Positions 34,323 through 42,318 of a DNA stretch of 64,000 bases are shown here, one piece after another (position 1 is the stretch's first letter; each line of letters starts with the position of its first letter). The notes under the pieces are model-generated. The model had not been told where the DNA came from. It did no database searches and saw only the letters and a program-made list of their open reading frames with translations. Made by a program: the position numbers and the translations under genes. The DNA is from Hymenobacter latericoloratus (GTDB taxonomy: Bacteria > Bacteroidota > Bacteroidia > Cytophagales > Hymenobacteraceae), in NCBI RefSeq assembly GCF_014199535.1, contig NZ_JACHNV010000001.1, positions 930,001 through 994,000 of the forward strand, read 5' to 3'.

Positions 34323-35387
34323 ATGAAAATTCTGGTTCTGCGCTTTTCTTCCATCGGCGACATTGTGCTGACGACGCCCGTGGTGCGGTGCCTGAAGCTG
34401 CAGGTGCCGGGGGCGCAGGTGCATTTCGCAACCAAGTCCGCCTTCCGCAGCTTCCTGGAGCCCAATCCCTACATCGATAAGGTACACTGCCTCAGTGGCT
34501 CGCTGCAGGAGCTGGTGGCCGAGCTGCGGGCCGAAAAATTCGATTTCATTGTGGACCTGCACCACAACCTGCGCACCACGCTCATCAAGGCGCAGCTCGG
34601 GGTGAAGTCGGCCGCGTTTGACAAGCTGAACTGGCGTAAGTGGCTGCTGGTGCGCTTTAAGGTAAACACCCTACCCCGCGTGCACATCGTGGACCGGTAC
34701 CTGGCGGCGGCCGCGCCCTTGGGCGTGAAAAACGATGGGCAAGGGCTGGACTACTTTATTCCGGCCCGGGATGAGGTAGCAGTGGGTGCCGTGCTACCCC
34801 CGGGATTTCAGCAAGGCTACGTGGCCTTTGCCATTGGCGCCCAGCACGCCACCAAGCGCCTGCCCGTGGAGCGCATCGTAGAGCTGTGCGGCCTGCTCCG
34901 GCAGCCCGTAGTGCTGCTCGGCGGCCCCGAAGATGAAAGCACCGGCCACATTATTGAGCTGGCCTTCGACAGCCAGACGGCAGCCTCGCCGCCCGCGCCC
35001 GGCCACATTCCGGCCAGTCCGTACTATTTTCCTACCCCCACCAACCCCGGGAAGGCACAAACGGTAATTTTCAATGCTTGCGGCAAGTTCAACCTGAATC
35101 AGTCGGCCTCGCTGGTGCGGCAGGCCCGCTTCGTGGTCAGCCACGATACCGGCCTGATGCACATTGCGGCGGCATTTCGGAAGGAAATATTCAGCGTGTG
35201 GGGCAACACCGTGCCGGAGTTTGGTATGTACCCCTACCGCACCGAGTTCCGGGTGCTGGAAGTGCCGGGACTGCCCTGCCGGCCGTGCTCTAAAATCGGC
35301 TACGAAAAGTGCCCGCAGGGTCACTTCCGCTGCATGCGCGACATCACCTTCAACCTCGACCTGCCACCTGCCCGCGACGGTCGGTAA
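34323..35387 (+). CDS. Glycosyltransferase family 9 (heptosyltransferase-like), second copy
   Basis: A 354-residue GT-B glycosyltransferase of family 9. The N-terminus MKILVLRFSSIGDIVLTTPV is classical for the family. The acceptor half has FDFIVDLHHNLRTTLIK, and the donor half has VSHDTGLMHIAAAFRKEIFS. It ends with the same cysteine pattern as the protein at 23840, C-x2-C-x7-C-x6-C (CRPCSKIGYEKCPQGHFRC). It lies 83 bp after polX and may be transcribed with it despite a hairpin between them. The sugar donor and acceptor are unknown. Confidence 0.9.
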   Translation: MKILVLRFSSIGDIVLTTPVVRCLKLQVPGAQVHFATKSAFRSFLEPNPYIDKVHCLSGSLQELVAELRAEKFDFIVDLHHNLRTTLIKAQLGVKSAAFDKLNWRKWLLVRFKVNTLPRVHIVDRYLAAAAPLGVKNDGQGLDYFIPARDEVAVGAVLPPGFQQGYVAFAIGAQHATKRLPVERIVELCGLLRQPVVLLGGPEDESTGHIIELAFDSQTAASPPAPGHIPASPYYFPTPTNPGKAQTVIFNACGKFNLNQSASLVRQARFVVSHDTGLMHIAAAFRKEIFSVWGNTVPEFGMYPYRTEFRVLEVPGLPCRPCSKIGYEKCPQGHFRCMRDITFNLDLPPARDGR

Positions 35388-35455
35388 AATTCAATTTCTT
35401 TGGGGAACACGGTGCATTGGCAAAGTACGGGCTCCATTTGCCAGCTGGTTTATCC

Positions 35456-35674
35456 CACAGAATCCTAACACTGTGCGGTCTTGTCCCTATCAGGACAGAC
35501 TGACTGCTTTGCTTCCTTGCCAGCGAAAGGAGGTGAGAATTTCACGGCAAGTTTTCTGGTTCCAGGCGCGCAGCATCCAGCGTGGGAGGCTTTGCACTAC
35601 AGCAGGGGGTAGGGCGAGCCCACAAAGTGAGGCCGATTATGTTACTGTCGGCGGCCCCGCGTCGTATGCTGTAG
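35456..35674 (+). ncRNA. Candidate structured leader RNA upstream of osmC-like gene
   Basis: The gap 35388-35698 contains no gene, but four consecutive stems can be drawn on the plus strand. They are CACAG/CTGTG (35456-35475), GCGGTC-TTGTCC/GGACAG-GACTGC (35475-35507), CTTGCC/GGCAAG with an inner GTGA/TCAC (35516-35551), and CTACAGCA/TGCTGTAG (35597-35674) enclosing GCCGA/TCGGC. The last ends 24 bp before the osmC ATG. It fits no riboswitch consensus I know. The strand is inferred from the downstream gene. Confidence 0.4.
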
Positions 35675-35698
35675 CCAGGCTATTCTTCCTTCTTGCTA

Positions 35699-36148
35699 AT
35701 GCCAATCGAACCCCCCGCTACCCCGTCCGTTCTGGTAAAAGTCGGGCCTGAGGCCTTGCTGGCCGAAATTCAGGCCGGCCGCCACACCTACCTTATTGAT
35801 GAGCCCGTGGCGGTTGGTGGCCAGGACCGCGGCCCCACCCCCTACGACCTGCTGCTCTCGGCCCTGGGCGCCTGCACGGCCATTACGCTGCGGCTCTACG
35901 CCACCCAGAAAAGTTGGCCCCTGGAAGGCATTGAAGTGCGCCTGCGCCACCAGCGCGTGCACCACCACGACTGCGAGAAATGCGAGCAGGCCGGCGAAAT
36001 GCTGGAGGAAATCCAGAAGGAGCTGCGGCTGCTGGGCCCCCTCACGCCGGAGCAGCGCCAGCGTCTCCAGCTGATTTCCGAGAAGTGCCCCGTCCAGAAA
36101 ACCCTCACCAGCGGCGCCCTACGCGTTGTAACCACCGTGGTGGGGTAG
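35699..36148 (+). CDS. OsmC family protein
   Basis: A 149-residue protein of the OsmC/Ohr peroxiredoxin-like superfamily, which reduces organic hydroperoxides. The two redox cysteines are visible in SALGACTAITLRL and ISEKCPVQKTL. It also has an unusual HDCEKCEQAGEM segment between the two, giving an extra CxxC, found in a subgroup of OsmC-like proteins. ATG 35699 is used; a TTG two codons earlier is possible. It is followed after 46 bp by a UBP-type zinc finger gene, probably in the same transcript, and preceded by a structured spacer. Confidence 0.88.
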   Translation: MPIEPPATPSVLVKVGPEALLAEIQAGRHTYLIDEPVAVGGQDRGPTPYDLLLSALGACTAITLRLYATQKSWPLEGIEVRLRHQRVHHHDCEKCEQAGEMLEEIQKELRLLGPLTPEQRQRLQLISEKCPVQKTLTSGALRVVTTVVG

Positions 36149-36194
36149 CAACTTGGCGTCCGTACGCTAATCATATCAGTAAACGCCTCTTTGT

Positions 36195-36461
36195 ATGCCT
36201 CTATGCCAGCACTTACAAGCCATTGAAACTGTAGCTCCTGTACCGGCTAACCCAGTGGGTACTGAGTGTCTGGCCTTGGGTGATACCTGGGTGCATCTGC
36301 GCGTGCGCCAGGATTGCGGCCATGTTGGCTGCTGTGATTCCTCAAAAAACAAGCACGCTACCCATCACTTTCAGGCCACCCAGCACCCCGTGGTTATTTC
36401 TGCCGAACCCGGTGAACAATGGGCCTGGTGCTATATGGATAGTCAGATGGGAGGGTACTGA
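36195..36461 (+). CDS. UBP-type zinc finger protein lacking two usual cysteines
   Basis: An 88-residue protein matching the ubiquitin-hydrolase-type (UBP/BUZ) zinc finger found as a stand-alone domain in many bacteria. Signatures are CQHLQAIETV, WVHLRVRQDCGHVGCCD, NKHATHHFQATQHPV and EPGEQWAWCYMD. Compared with the usual pattern, the first cysteine of each of two CxxC pairs is replaced (G22 and R38), while the partners C25 and C41 remain. One zinc site may be altered. The function in bacteria is not known. It follows the OsmC gene by 46 bp and ends before a strong terminator. Confidence 0.85.
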   Translation: MPLCQHLQAIETVAPVPANPVGTECLALGDTWVHLRVRQDCGHVGCCDSSKNKHATHHFQATQHPVVISAEPGEQWAWCYMDSQMGGY

Positions 36462-36480
36462 TCAGATCAGTAAGACTAAA

Positions 36481-36515
36481 AAAGCCCGTCCAAATTGCTT
36501 TGGACGGGCTTTCTT
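36481..36515. terminator. Bidirectional terminator between UBP finger gene and serS
   Basis: AAAGCCCGTCCAAA (36481-36494) pairs with TTTGGACGGGCTTT (36499-36512). A and T runs lie on both sides. It serves convergent genes. Confidence 0.87.
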
Positions 36516-36532
36516 TGAATCAGGGAGAACCG

Positions 36533-37807
36533 CTAGCCAATCTTGCTGAAGCCGCAGTAGCTGTGCAGCACTTCCGGCAGGTGAATGCCGTCTTCCTGCT
36601 GGTTGTTTTCGAGCAGGGCCGCCACAATGCGGGGCAGGGCCAGAGCCGAGCCATTGAGCGTGTGCAGCAGCTGGGTTTTGCCGTTTTCGGCGCGGTAGCG
36701 CAGCTTGAGGCGGTTGGCCTGGTAGGTTTCGAAGTTAGAACACGACGATACTTCCAGCCACCGGCCTTGCGCCGCCGACCATACTTCCAGGTCGTAAGTC
36801 AGGGCCGAGGTGAAGCCCATGTCGCCGCCGCAGAGGCGCAGTACGCGGTAGGGCAGCTGCAGCTTCTGGAGCAGGCCTTCAATGTGGGCCAGCATTTCCT
36901 CCAGCTGGGTGTAGCTCTGCTCGGGGTGGGCAATCTGCACGATTTCGACCTTATCGAACTGGTGCAGGCGGTTGAGGCCGCGCACATCGGCGCCCCAGGA
37001 ACCTGCCTCGCGGCGGAAGCAGGGCGTGTAGCCGGCGTTGCGGATGGGCAGCTTCTCCGCAGCGACAATCTCGTCGCGGTAGAGGTTGGTAATCGGGACT
37101 TCCGCCGTTGGGATGAGGTAGAGGTTGTCCTGGGCATCGTGGTACATCTGGCCCTCCTTGTCGGGCAGCTGGCCCGTGCCGTAGCCCGAGGCCTCATTTA
37201 CCAGCACCGGCGGCTGAATTTCGGTGTAGCCGGCGTCGCGGGCCTCATCCAGGAAAAAGTTGATGAGGGCGCGCTGCAGGCGGGCGCCCTGGTTTTTGTA
37301 CACCGGGAAACCCGCCCCCGTAATCTTAATGCCCAGGTCGAAGTCAATGATGTCGTACTTCTTGATCAGCTCCCAATGGGGCTGGGCATTGGCGGGCAGG
37401 GTAGGCTGCCGGCCTACCTCGCGCACTACCTCGTTGTCCTGGGCTGAGCGGCCCTCGGGCACGCTGCTGTGGGGCAGGTTAGGCAGTTTGTAGAGGGTCT
37501 GCTGCAGCGCGTCTTCCACCTGGCTAAGCTCCTCGGCGTGGGCTTTGGTTTGCTGCTTTAGCTCGGCCGTGCGCAGCTTCAGGGTTTCGGCCCCGGCCTT
37601 GTCGCCGCTTTTCATCAGGGCCCCAATCTGGCGGGCCAGGTCGTTGGCCTCGGCCTGCCCCGAGTCGTGGGCCGTTTGCAAATCCTTGCGCCGCTGGTCG
37701 AGGGCCAGAATAGCCTGCACGTCAGCTTCGGCGGTTTTGTAATGTTTTTTGGCCAGGCCGGCCAGCACCGCATCGGTGTACTCTCTCAGGACAGAAACTT
37801 GCAGCAT
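36533..37807 (-). CDS. serS: Serine--tRNA ligase
   Basis: A 424-residue class II aminoacyl-tRNA synthetase charging tRNA-Ser. The N-terminal helical arm (about 30-105), which grips the long variable arm of tRNA-Ser, contains ILALDQRRKDLQTAHDSGQA. Class II motifs follow: motif 2 in TPCFRREAGSWGADVRGLNR and motif 3 in NGSALALPRIVAALLENNQQ. ATG 37807 is supported by similarity from the first residues (MLQVSVLREYTDAVL). A TACTTTTG -7 box (37837-37844) lies 30 bp upstream. All expected regions are present and the length is normal. Confidence 0.97.
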   Translation of the reverse strand: MLQVSVLREYTDAVLAGLAKKHYKTAEADVQAILALDQRRKDLQTAHDSGQAEANDLARQIGALMKSGDKAGAETLKLRTAELKQQTKAHAEELSQVEDALQQTLYKLPNLPHSSVPEGRSAQDNEVVREVGRQPTLPANAQPHWELIKKYDIIDFDLGIKITGAGFPVYKNQGARLQRALINFFLDEARDAGYTEIQPPVLVNEASGYGTGQLPDKEGQMYHDAQDNLYLIPTAEVPITNLYRDEIVAAEKLPIRNAGYTPCFRREAGSWGADVRGLNRLHQFDKVEIVQIAHPEQSYTQLEEMLAHIEGLLQKLQLPYRVLRLCGGDMGFTSALTYDLEVWSAAQGRWLEVSSCSNFETYQANRLKLRYRAENGKTQLLHTLNGSALALPRIVAALLENNQQEDGIHLPEVLHSYCGFSKIG

Positions 37808-37836
37808 AACAGCAGAAAACGCAGAATGGAATAAGA

Positions 37837-37844
37837 CAAAAGTA
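37837..37844 (-). promoter_or_regulatory. -7 box for serS
   Basis: On the minus strand it reads TACTTTTG, an exact TAnnTTTG match, 30 bp before the ATG. Confidence 0.5.
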
Positions 37845-37880
37845 AACGGCTTATTTAATAGATGCGGAGCCGGCCGTAAA

Positions 37881-37940
37881 AATCAGGGCCCGCGGGCAGG
37901 GCGGCCGGCCGCTGACTCATCCCGAATCAGGGCCCGCGGG
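37881..37940. repeat. Short direct repeat in the serS-rho gap
   Basis: AATCAGGGCCCGCGGG occurs at 37881-37896 and again at 37925-37940. The palindromic part GGGCCC could form hairpins. I see no gene in 37845-38306. Confidence 0.6.
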
Positions 37941-38109
37941 GAATGATAACTACCCCGGAAAAGTTAGAGAGTAATTACCTGGCTGGGTGTATCCTTTTGG
38001 GCCGAAGCTGCGTTATGAACCCGAGCAGCAAAATCTCTGCTGTAATTTGGCAGTTCCGGCACATTGCGTTAACATTGCAAGTAGTAGCCGGCGCTGGCTG
38101 CCGGACGCG

Positions 38110-38306
38110 TAGGGTTTCTTTTTCCCGCGTCTGGCCCGCAACATTATTCTGTGCCACCCGGCCCACCCACGGTTTTACCCCTCGCTTCTTTCTCGCGTCT
38201 GGCCCCGCGTTGCGGTTGTCCGTTGTGCCCGGAATGCCCTGTGCTGTCCCGTTTGGTTTCCTTTGGTTTCCGCTGCCCCGCCTGAATTTTTCGCTCAGCT
38301 TCTTAT
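38110..38306 (+). promoter_or_regulatory. Long pyrimidine-rich leader of rho
   Basis: About 200 bp before the rho ATG are rich in C and T and poor in A. They include near-repeats GCGTCTGGCCC (around 38126 and 38192). C-rich, little-structured RNA is the hallmark of Rho-utilisation sites, and rho autoregulates through its leader in other bacteria. The role here is inferred. Confidence 0.35.
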
Positions 38307-40529
38307 ATGTACACTATTGACGAGTTGAAGGACCGATTGCTGTCCGAACTAAAGGAAATTGCTGAAAAACTGAATGTTGGCAATTTCAAAAAACTCAGCA
38401 AGCAGGATCTGATTTACAAGATTCTCGATCAGCAAGCCATTACTCCTCCGGATAAACTTCCTCAAAAAGTGAAATCAGCGGCGTCTGCAAGCTCTGCCGC
38501 GGAAGCACCCGCCCCGGCGGAGGCCCCGGCTGCGGAAGCGCCTGCCGCTAAAGCTGCACCTGCCCGCGCCGCCCGTGCCCCGCGTCCGGCCGCCCCGCGC
38601 CGGGAGCCTGCTGCCCGCGGCAAGGCTGCCGCCGCTCCCACGGAAGCTGCCCCCGATGCTCCCGTTACCGAGGTTGCCGTGGCCGCCCCGGAGCCCGCCC
38701 CTGTTGCTCCCGCTGCCCCGGAGGCTGCGCCTACCCCGGAAGTAGCTCCGGTAGCGGCGGCCGAAGTGGACGCGGGCCCCGACCGGCCCGTAAAGCTGTA
38801 CCAGCGCCCCGAGCGGCGCACCCGCACCGACCGCGCTGGTCGGCCCATTGTGGCCCCGGCGGCCAGTGAGGCCCCGGCCAGCGCCGAAGCTGCTACGGCG
38901 GTAGCGGAGGCGCCTGCCGCAGAAATCCTGGAACCCGCCGCTGCCCCGCAGGATGCTCCGGCTGGTCGTGAAGCGCGCCCCGCTGAGGCGCCGGCTCCCG
39001 CCCGCGAGGGTCGGGCCGACCAGCCCCGCATTTTCCGCGAGGGCCGCGAATACCGTAACGATGCCCCGCGTGAGGGCCGTAACGACGCTCCTCGCGCCGA
39101 TTTTCGCCCCGATGGAGCCGCCCGGCCCGAAAGCAACGGCCGCGCCGAGCAGCCCCGGGAACGGGAGCTGCGCAACGACGCGCCCCGCGCTGACTTCCGC
39201 CCTGATGGAGCCGCCCGCGACGGCCGTTCCCTGGATCAGCCCCGTAACCTGCGCGAGGGTGGCCGCCCCGATGCCCGCGAGCAGCGCGAACAGCGCCGCG
39301 AGGAGCGCTACGCCGCCCGGGAGCTGCAGCGCCAGCAGCGCCAGGAGCAACGCCAGGCCGCCGGCGTAGCCGAGCAGCCCCGCCCCGAGCAGCGCCCCGC
39401 CCGCCAGGAAATGGACATCGTAATTCCGGGCGAAGGCACGCTGGAAATGATGCCCGATGGCGGCTATGGTTTCCTGCGCAGCCCCTTTTACAACTACCTG
39501 GCCTCGCCCGACGATATCTATGTGTCGCCGCAGCAGGTCAAGCAGTTCGGCCTCAAAGCCGGCGACACGGTGAAGTGCTCCATCCGGCCGCCCCGCGACG
39601 GAGAGAAGTATTTTGCCCTGGTGGGCGTGGAAGGCATCAACGGGCGCTCCGTGGAGGAAGCCCGTGACCGGATACCGTTCAACAACCTCACCCCGCTGTT
39701 TGCTGAAGAGCGCCTGAAGCTGACCACCAAGTCGGCCCAGTACAGCACCCGGATTCTGGATTTGTTTGCGCCCATCGGCAAAGGCCAGCGCGGCCTGATT
39801 GTGGCCCAGCCCAAAACCGGTAAAACGGTGCTGCTCCAGGAAATTGCCAACGCCATTTCGGAAAATCACCCCGAGGTGTACCTGATGATTCTGCTCATCG
39901 ATGAGCGCCCGGAGGAAGTAACGGACATGGCCCGCTCGGTGAAAGCCGAGGTGCTGAGCTCCACCTTCGATGAAACGGCTGACCGCCACGTAAAAATTGC
40001 CACCATTGCCATGGAAAAGGCCAAGCGCCTCGTGGAGTGCGGCCACGACGTGGTGATTCTGCTTGACTCGATTACCCGCCTGGCCCGCGCCTACAACACG
40101 GTGCAGCCGGCTTCGGGCAAAATCCTCTCGGGTGGTGTGGATGCCAACGCCTTGCACAAGCCCAAGCGTTTCTTCGGGGCCGCCCGCAACGTGGAAGATG
40201 GCGGCTCGCTGACCATCATTGCCACGGCCCTCATTGAAACCGGCTCGAAGATGGACGAGGTTATCTTCGAGGAATTCAAGGGCACTGGCAACATGGAGCT
40301 GCAGCTGGACCGCAAGCTGGCCAACAAGCGCATTTTCCCAGCCATTGACGTGCCCGCCTCCGGCACCCGCCGCGAAGACCTGCTCATGAGCAAGGATGAG
40401 CTGAACCGCATCTGGGTGCTGCGCAAGTTCATGTCGGACATGACGGCCTCCGAAGCCATGGAGTTCCTGAAAGACCGCATGAAAGGCACCCGCGACAACG
40501 AGGAGTTCCTGATGGCCATGAACGGGTAG
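38307..40529 (+). CDS. rho: Transcription termination factor Rho with long insert
   Basis: A 740-residue hexameric RNA-dependent ATPase, much longer than the roughly 420 residues of E. coli Rho. The N-terminal helical domain is [20 protein letters not shown] through about residue 45. An Ala/Pro/Glu then Arg/Asp/Gln-rich insert runs from about 55 to 365 and contains two [15 protein letters not shown] repeats. The cold-shock RNA-binding domain follows ([19 protein letters not shown]), then the ATPase with Walker [21 protein letters not shown] and Walker [15 protein letters not shown], and the Q/R loops ([20 protein letters not shown]). Large inserts of this kind are common in Bacteroidota and may affect RNA binding or phase separation. 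Confidence 0.97.
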   Translation: MYTIDELKDRLLSELKEIAEKLNVGNFKKLSKQDLIYKILDQQAITPPDKLPQKVKSAASASSAAEAPAPAEAPAAEAPAAKAAPARAARAPRPAAPRREPAARGKAAAAPTEAAPDAPVTEVAVAAPEPAPVAPAAPEAAPTPEVAPVAAAEVDAGPDRPVKLYQRPERRTRTDRAGRPIVAPAASEAPASAEAATAVAEAPAAEILEPAAAPQDAPAGREARPAEAPAPAREGRADQPRIFREGREYRNDAPREGRNDAPRADFRPDGAARPESNGRAEQPRERELRNDAPRADFRPDGAARDGRSLDQPRNLREGGRPDAREQREQRREERYAARELQRQQRQEQRQAAGVAEQPRPEQRPARQEMDIVIPGEGTLEMMPDGGYGFLRSPFYNYLASPDDIYVSPQQVKQFGLKAGDTVKCSIRPPRDGEKYFALVGVEGINGRSVEEARDRIPFNNLTPLFAEERLKLTTKSAQYSTRILDLFAPIGKGQRGLIVAQPKTGKTVLLQEIANAISENHPEVYLMILLIDERPEEVTDMARSVKAEVLSSTFDETADRHVKIATIAMEKAKRLVECGHDVVILLDSITRLARAYNTVQPASGKILSGGVDANALHKPKRFFGAARNVEDGGSLTIIATALIETGSKMDEVIFEEFKGTGNMELQLDRKLANKRIFPAIDVPASGTRREDLLMSKDELNRIWVLRKFMSDMTASEAMEFLKDRMKGTRDNEEFLMAMNG

Positions 40530-40558
40530 TCCCCGTCTGGTACTTGGCCATACGCCAA

Positions 40559-40600
40559 GCAAAGGCCCGTTCTGCAGCTGCGGAACGGGCCTTTGCGCAT
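40559..40600 (+). terminator. Hairpin after rho
   Basis: GCAAAGGCCCGTTC (40559-40572) pairs with GAACGGGCCTTTGC (40583-40596). No long T run follows. Beyond it, 40601-40900 holds nothing I can support. Confidence 0.65.
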
Positions 40601-40908
40601 AGTACGGGGGGTAGGGGAGAGTACGAAGTAGGCTAATGAAAAACCGGCGCCAATACAGCGAAGACAGCGCGGCCAGTATTACCCCAGGTGTAGCGCACAA
40701 TGCTGGCCTCGGAGAGTTTAGAGGTGACACTGCTACCCAACCTAGGCCTTGCAGCGCGCACCAGTGCATGATTAGACCTGAGAAACAAAACCGGAATAGT
40801 TATACTGGTTAAGGTTACTGCCCTATTTATATACTACTCCTCTCCCTGTAAGCCCTGCTGAGGAGAAGGCAGGATGGTGTAAAATGCCGCCTTTCGTTTA
40901 CCGGGTAG

Positions 40909-40939
40909 TTGTGCCGCTGCCCGGAACGCCGGTTCTTTG
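40909..40939 (+). promoter_or_regulatory. Possible promoter of the DsbA-like gene
   Basis: TTG at 40909-40911 is followed after 21 bp by TTCTTTG (40933-40939), a partial TAnnTTTG match, 6 bp before the ATG at 40946. Confidence 0.3.
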
Positions 40940-40945
40940 CAGCCT

Positions 40946-41599
40946 ATGGAACAGCCGCTTGATCTTCCCGAACTACTTTACATTTTCGACCCTCTGTGTG
41001 CGTGGTGCTACGGTATGAGCCCGGTGGTGCAGCAGGTCCAGGAGGCCTTTGCCGGCCGCCTGGACGTGTCGGTGCTGTGCGGCGGCATGATAACCGGGGA
41101 ACAGGTAGGCCCTATTGGTGAGGACTGGCATTTCCTGACCGGAGCCCTGGCCCAGGTAGAAAAGATTACGGGCGTGCAGTTTGGCGCAGCCTTTCGGGCC
41201 CGGGGGCAAGAGGGCCGCTACGTGCAGGATTCCGAGCCGCCCAGCCGGGCTATTCATACCTTCCGGCAGCTGCGCCAGGAGCACGCCGCCCGGTTTGCCC
41301 ACGCCGTGCAGCAGGCGTATTTCCGGGATGGCGCCGATTTGAACGACCTGGCTACTTACGAGCCCCTGGCCGCTGCCTACGGCGTAGAGCCCACAGATTT
41401 CCGGCAGCAGCTTACGCGCCCCGAAACCATTCGGGGAACCCAGCTGGAGTTTGCCGCCGTGGGTAAAACCGGGGTGCAGGGCTTTCCAACCCTGATTCTG
41501 CGGGTAGGCAGCCAAGGTTACGTGCTGGCCCGCGGCTTCCAGCCGTTCAACGCCCTCCGCCGCGACTTGGAAGAAGCTTTGCGCCAGGCGGAGGGGTAG
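40946..41599 (+). CDS. DsbA family thiol oxidoreductase-like protein
   Basis: A 217-residue protein of the DsbA/FrnE-like superfamily (thioredoxin fold with helical insertion). The active-site motif CAWC appears in LLYIFDPLCAWCYGMSPVV, and the cis-proline loop in VQGFPTLILRVG. No signal peptide is visible, so it is probably cytoplasmic, like FrnE-type or 2-hydroxychromene isomerase-like relatives. ATG 40946 is preferred to a TTG three codons upstream. Substrates are unknown. Confidence 0.88.
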   Translation: MEQPLDLPELLYIFDPLCAWCYGMSPVVQQVQEAFAGRLDVSVLCGGMITGEQVGPIGEDWHFLTGALAQVEKITGVQFGAAFRARGQEGRYVQDSEPPSRAIHTFRQLRQEHAARFAHAVQQAYFRDGADLNDLATYEPLAAAYGVEPTDFRQQLTRPETIRGTQLEFAAVGKTGVQGFPTLILRVGSQGYVLARGFQPFNALRRDLEEALRQAEG

Positions 41600-41615
41600 G
41601 GTTGCCGCATACCGG

Positions 41616-42251
41616 CTAGGGTATGCGCACAACCTGCTTGCGCAACGGCGACCAGGCAATGGTGTGGCGGTCTTCTTTCCCTACCAGATACTGAAAGCCT
41701 ATTGCCTCGGGGCGGCGGCGCAAATCGTCCCAGGCGGCGCGGTCGGTACCGGCAGGGGCGTCGGCGGCGGCCGGAAAGGTAGCGGCGGCCGCTACGGCCG
41801 GGCGGCGGAAGTTTTGGTCGGCAAAGAACTCCCGGATGCGGCGGTGTACATAAGCTTCCCGCTCGGCCTGAGTGGCGGTGGGGCCCGGCATGTCGTACAC
41901 CATGGCTGCTTCCAGATCAGGGGCCGACAGCACTTCCCGGAAAATAACCTGGCCCGCGGCCGTTGTAATCGTGAGCGTGGCCTCCGCGGTGAGCACCGAG
42001 GCTCCGCGCAGCACCAGCGAAAATGCATCCGGGGAGCCGGGCGAGGAAAACAGGTGCCGGCGGCGGGCTGTCAGCAGCGTATCGGTTTGGGCATCAACGG
42101 CTGCCGGACGCGCCGTATCCAGGGGCTCGGCGGCAGTAGCCGTGGCCGCATCGGGGGTGGCCGGGTCGGGAGCGTCTTTCCCAGACTCAGGGCTGGGAGA
42201 AGAGCAGGCCGTAGCCAGCAGCAGGAGAGGGGAGAGCAGCAGGGCGCGCAT
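41616..42251 (-). CDS. Putative lipoprotein of unknown function
   Basis: A 211-residue predicted lipoprotein with the signal MRALLLSPLLLLATACSSPS and a lipidation Cys at residue 16. An Ala/Pro/Thr-rich spacer (about 18-58) precedes a mixed domain (about 65-210) with VFSL-type strands and a charged helix (TQAEREAYVHRRIREFFADQ). I know no family for it. It is 67 bp downstream of the prenyltransferase gene on the same strand, so it could be the last gene of that operon. Confidence 0.68.
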   Translation of the reverse strand: MRALLLSPLLLLATACSSPSPESGKDAPDPATPDAATATAAEPLDTARPAAVDAQTDTLLTARRRHLFSSPGSPDAFSLVLRGASVLTAEATLTITTAAGQVIFREVLSAPDLEAAMVYDMPGPTATQAEREAYVHRRIREFFADQNFRRPAVAAAATFPAAADAPAGTDRAAWDDLRRRPEAIGFQYLVGKEDRHTIAWSPLRKQVVRIP

Positions 42252-42318
42252 AGGAAAAGCAGCAAATAGGAGTGAGCTAATGTACGCAAGCGGACTGGTT
42301 ACCAGATGCTGCCCGTAG

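Noticed and set aside
35516..35674. Cobalamin riboswitch before osmC, suggested by GGTGAGAATTTCACGG
   Set aside because: The invariant blocks (CCACTG, GGGAAGG, AGCCAGGA-like) are absent and the downstream gene is not a cobalamin-related gene.
38475..40769. Very long open frame antisense to rho (764 codons)
   Set aside because: Rho is certain on the plus strand. The antisense frame is a by-product of high GC and the repetitive insert.
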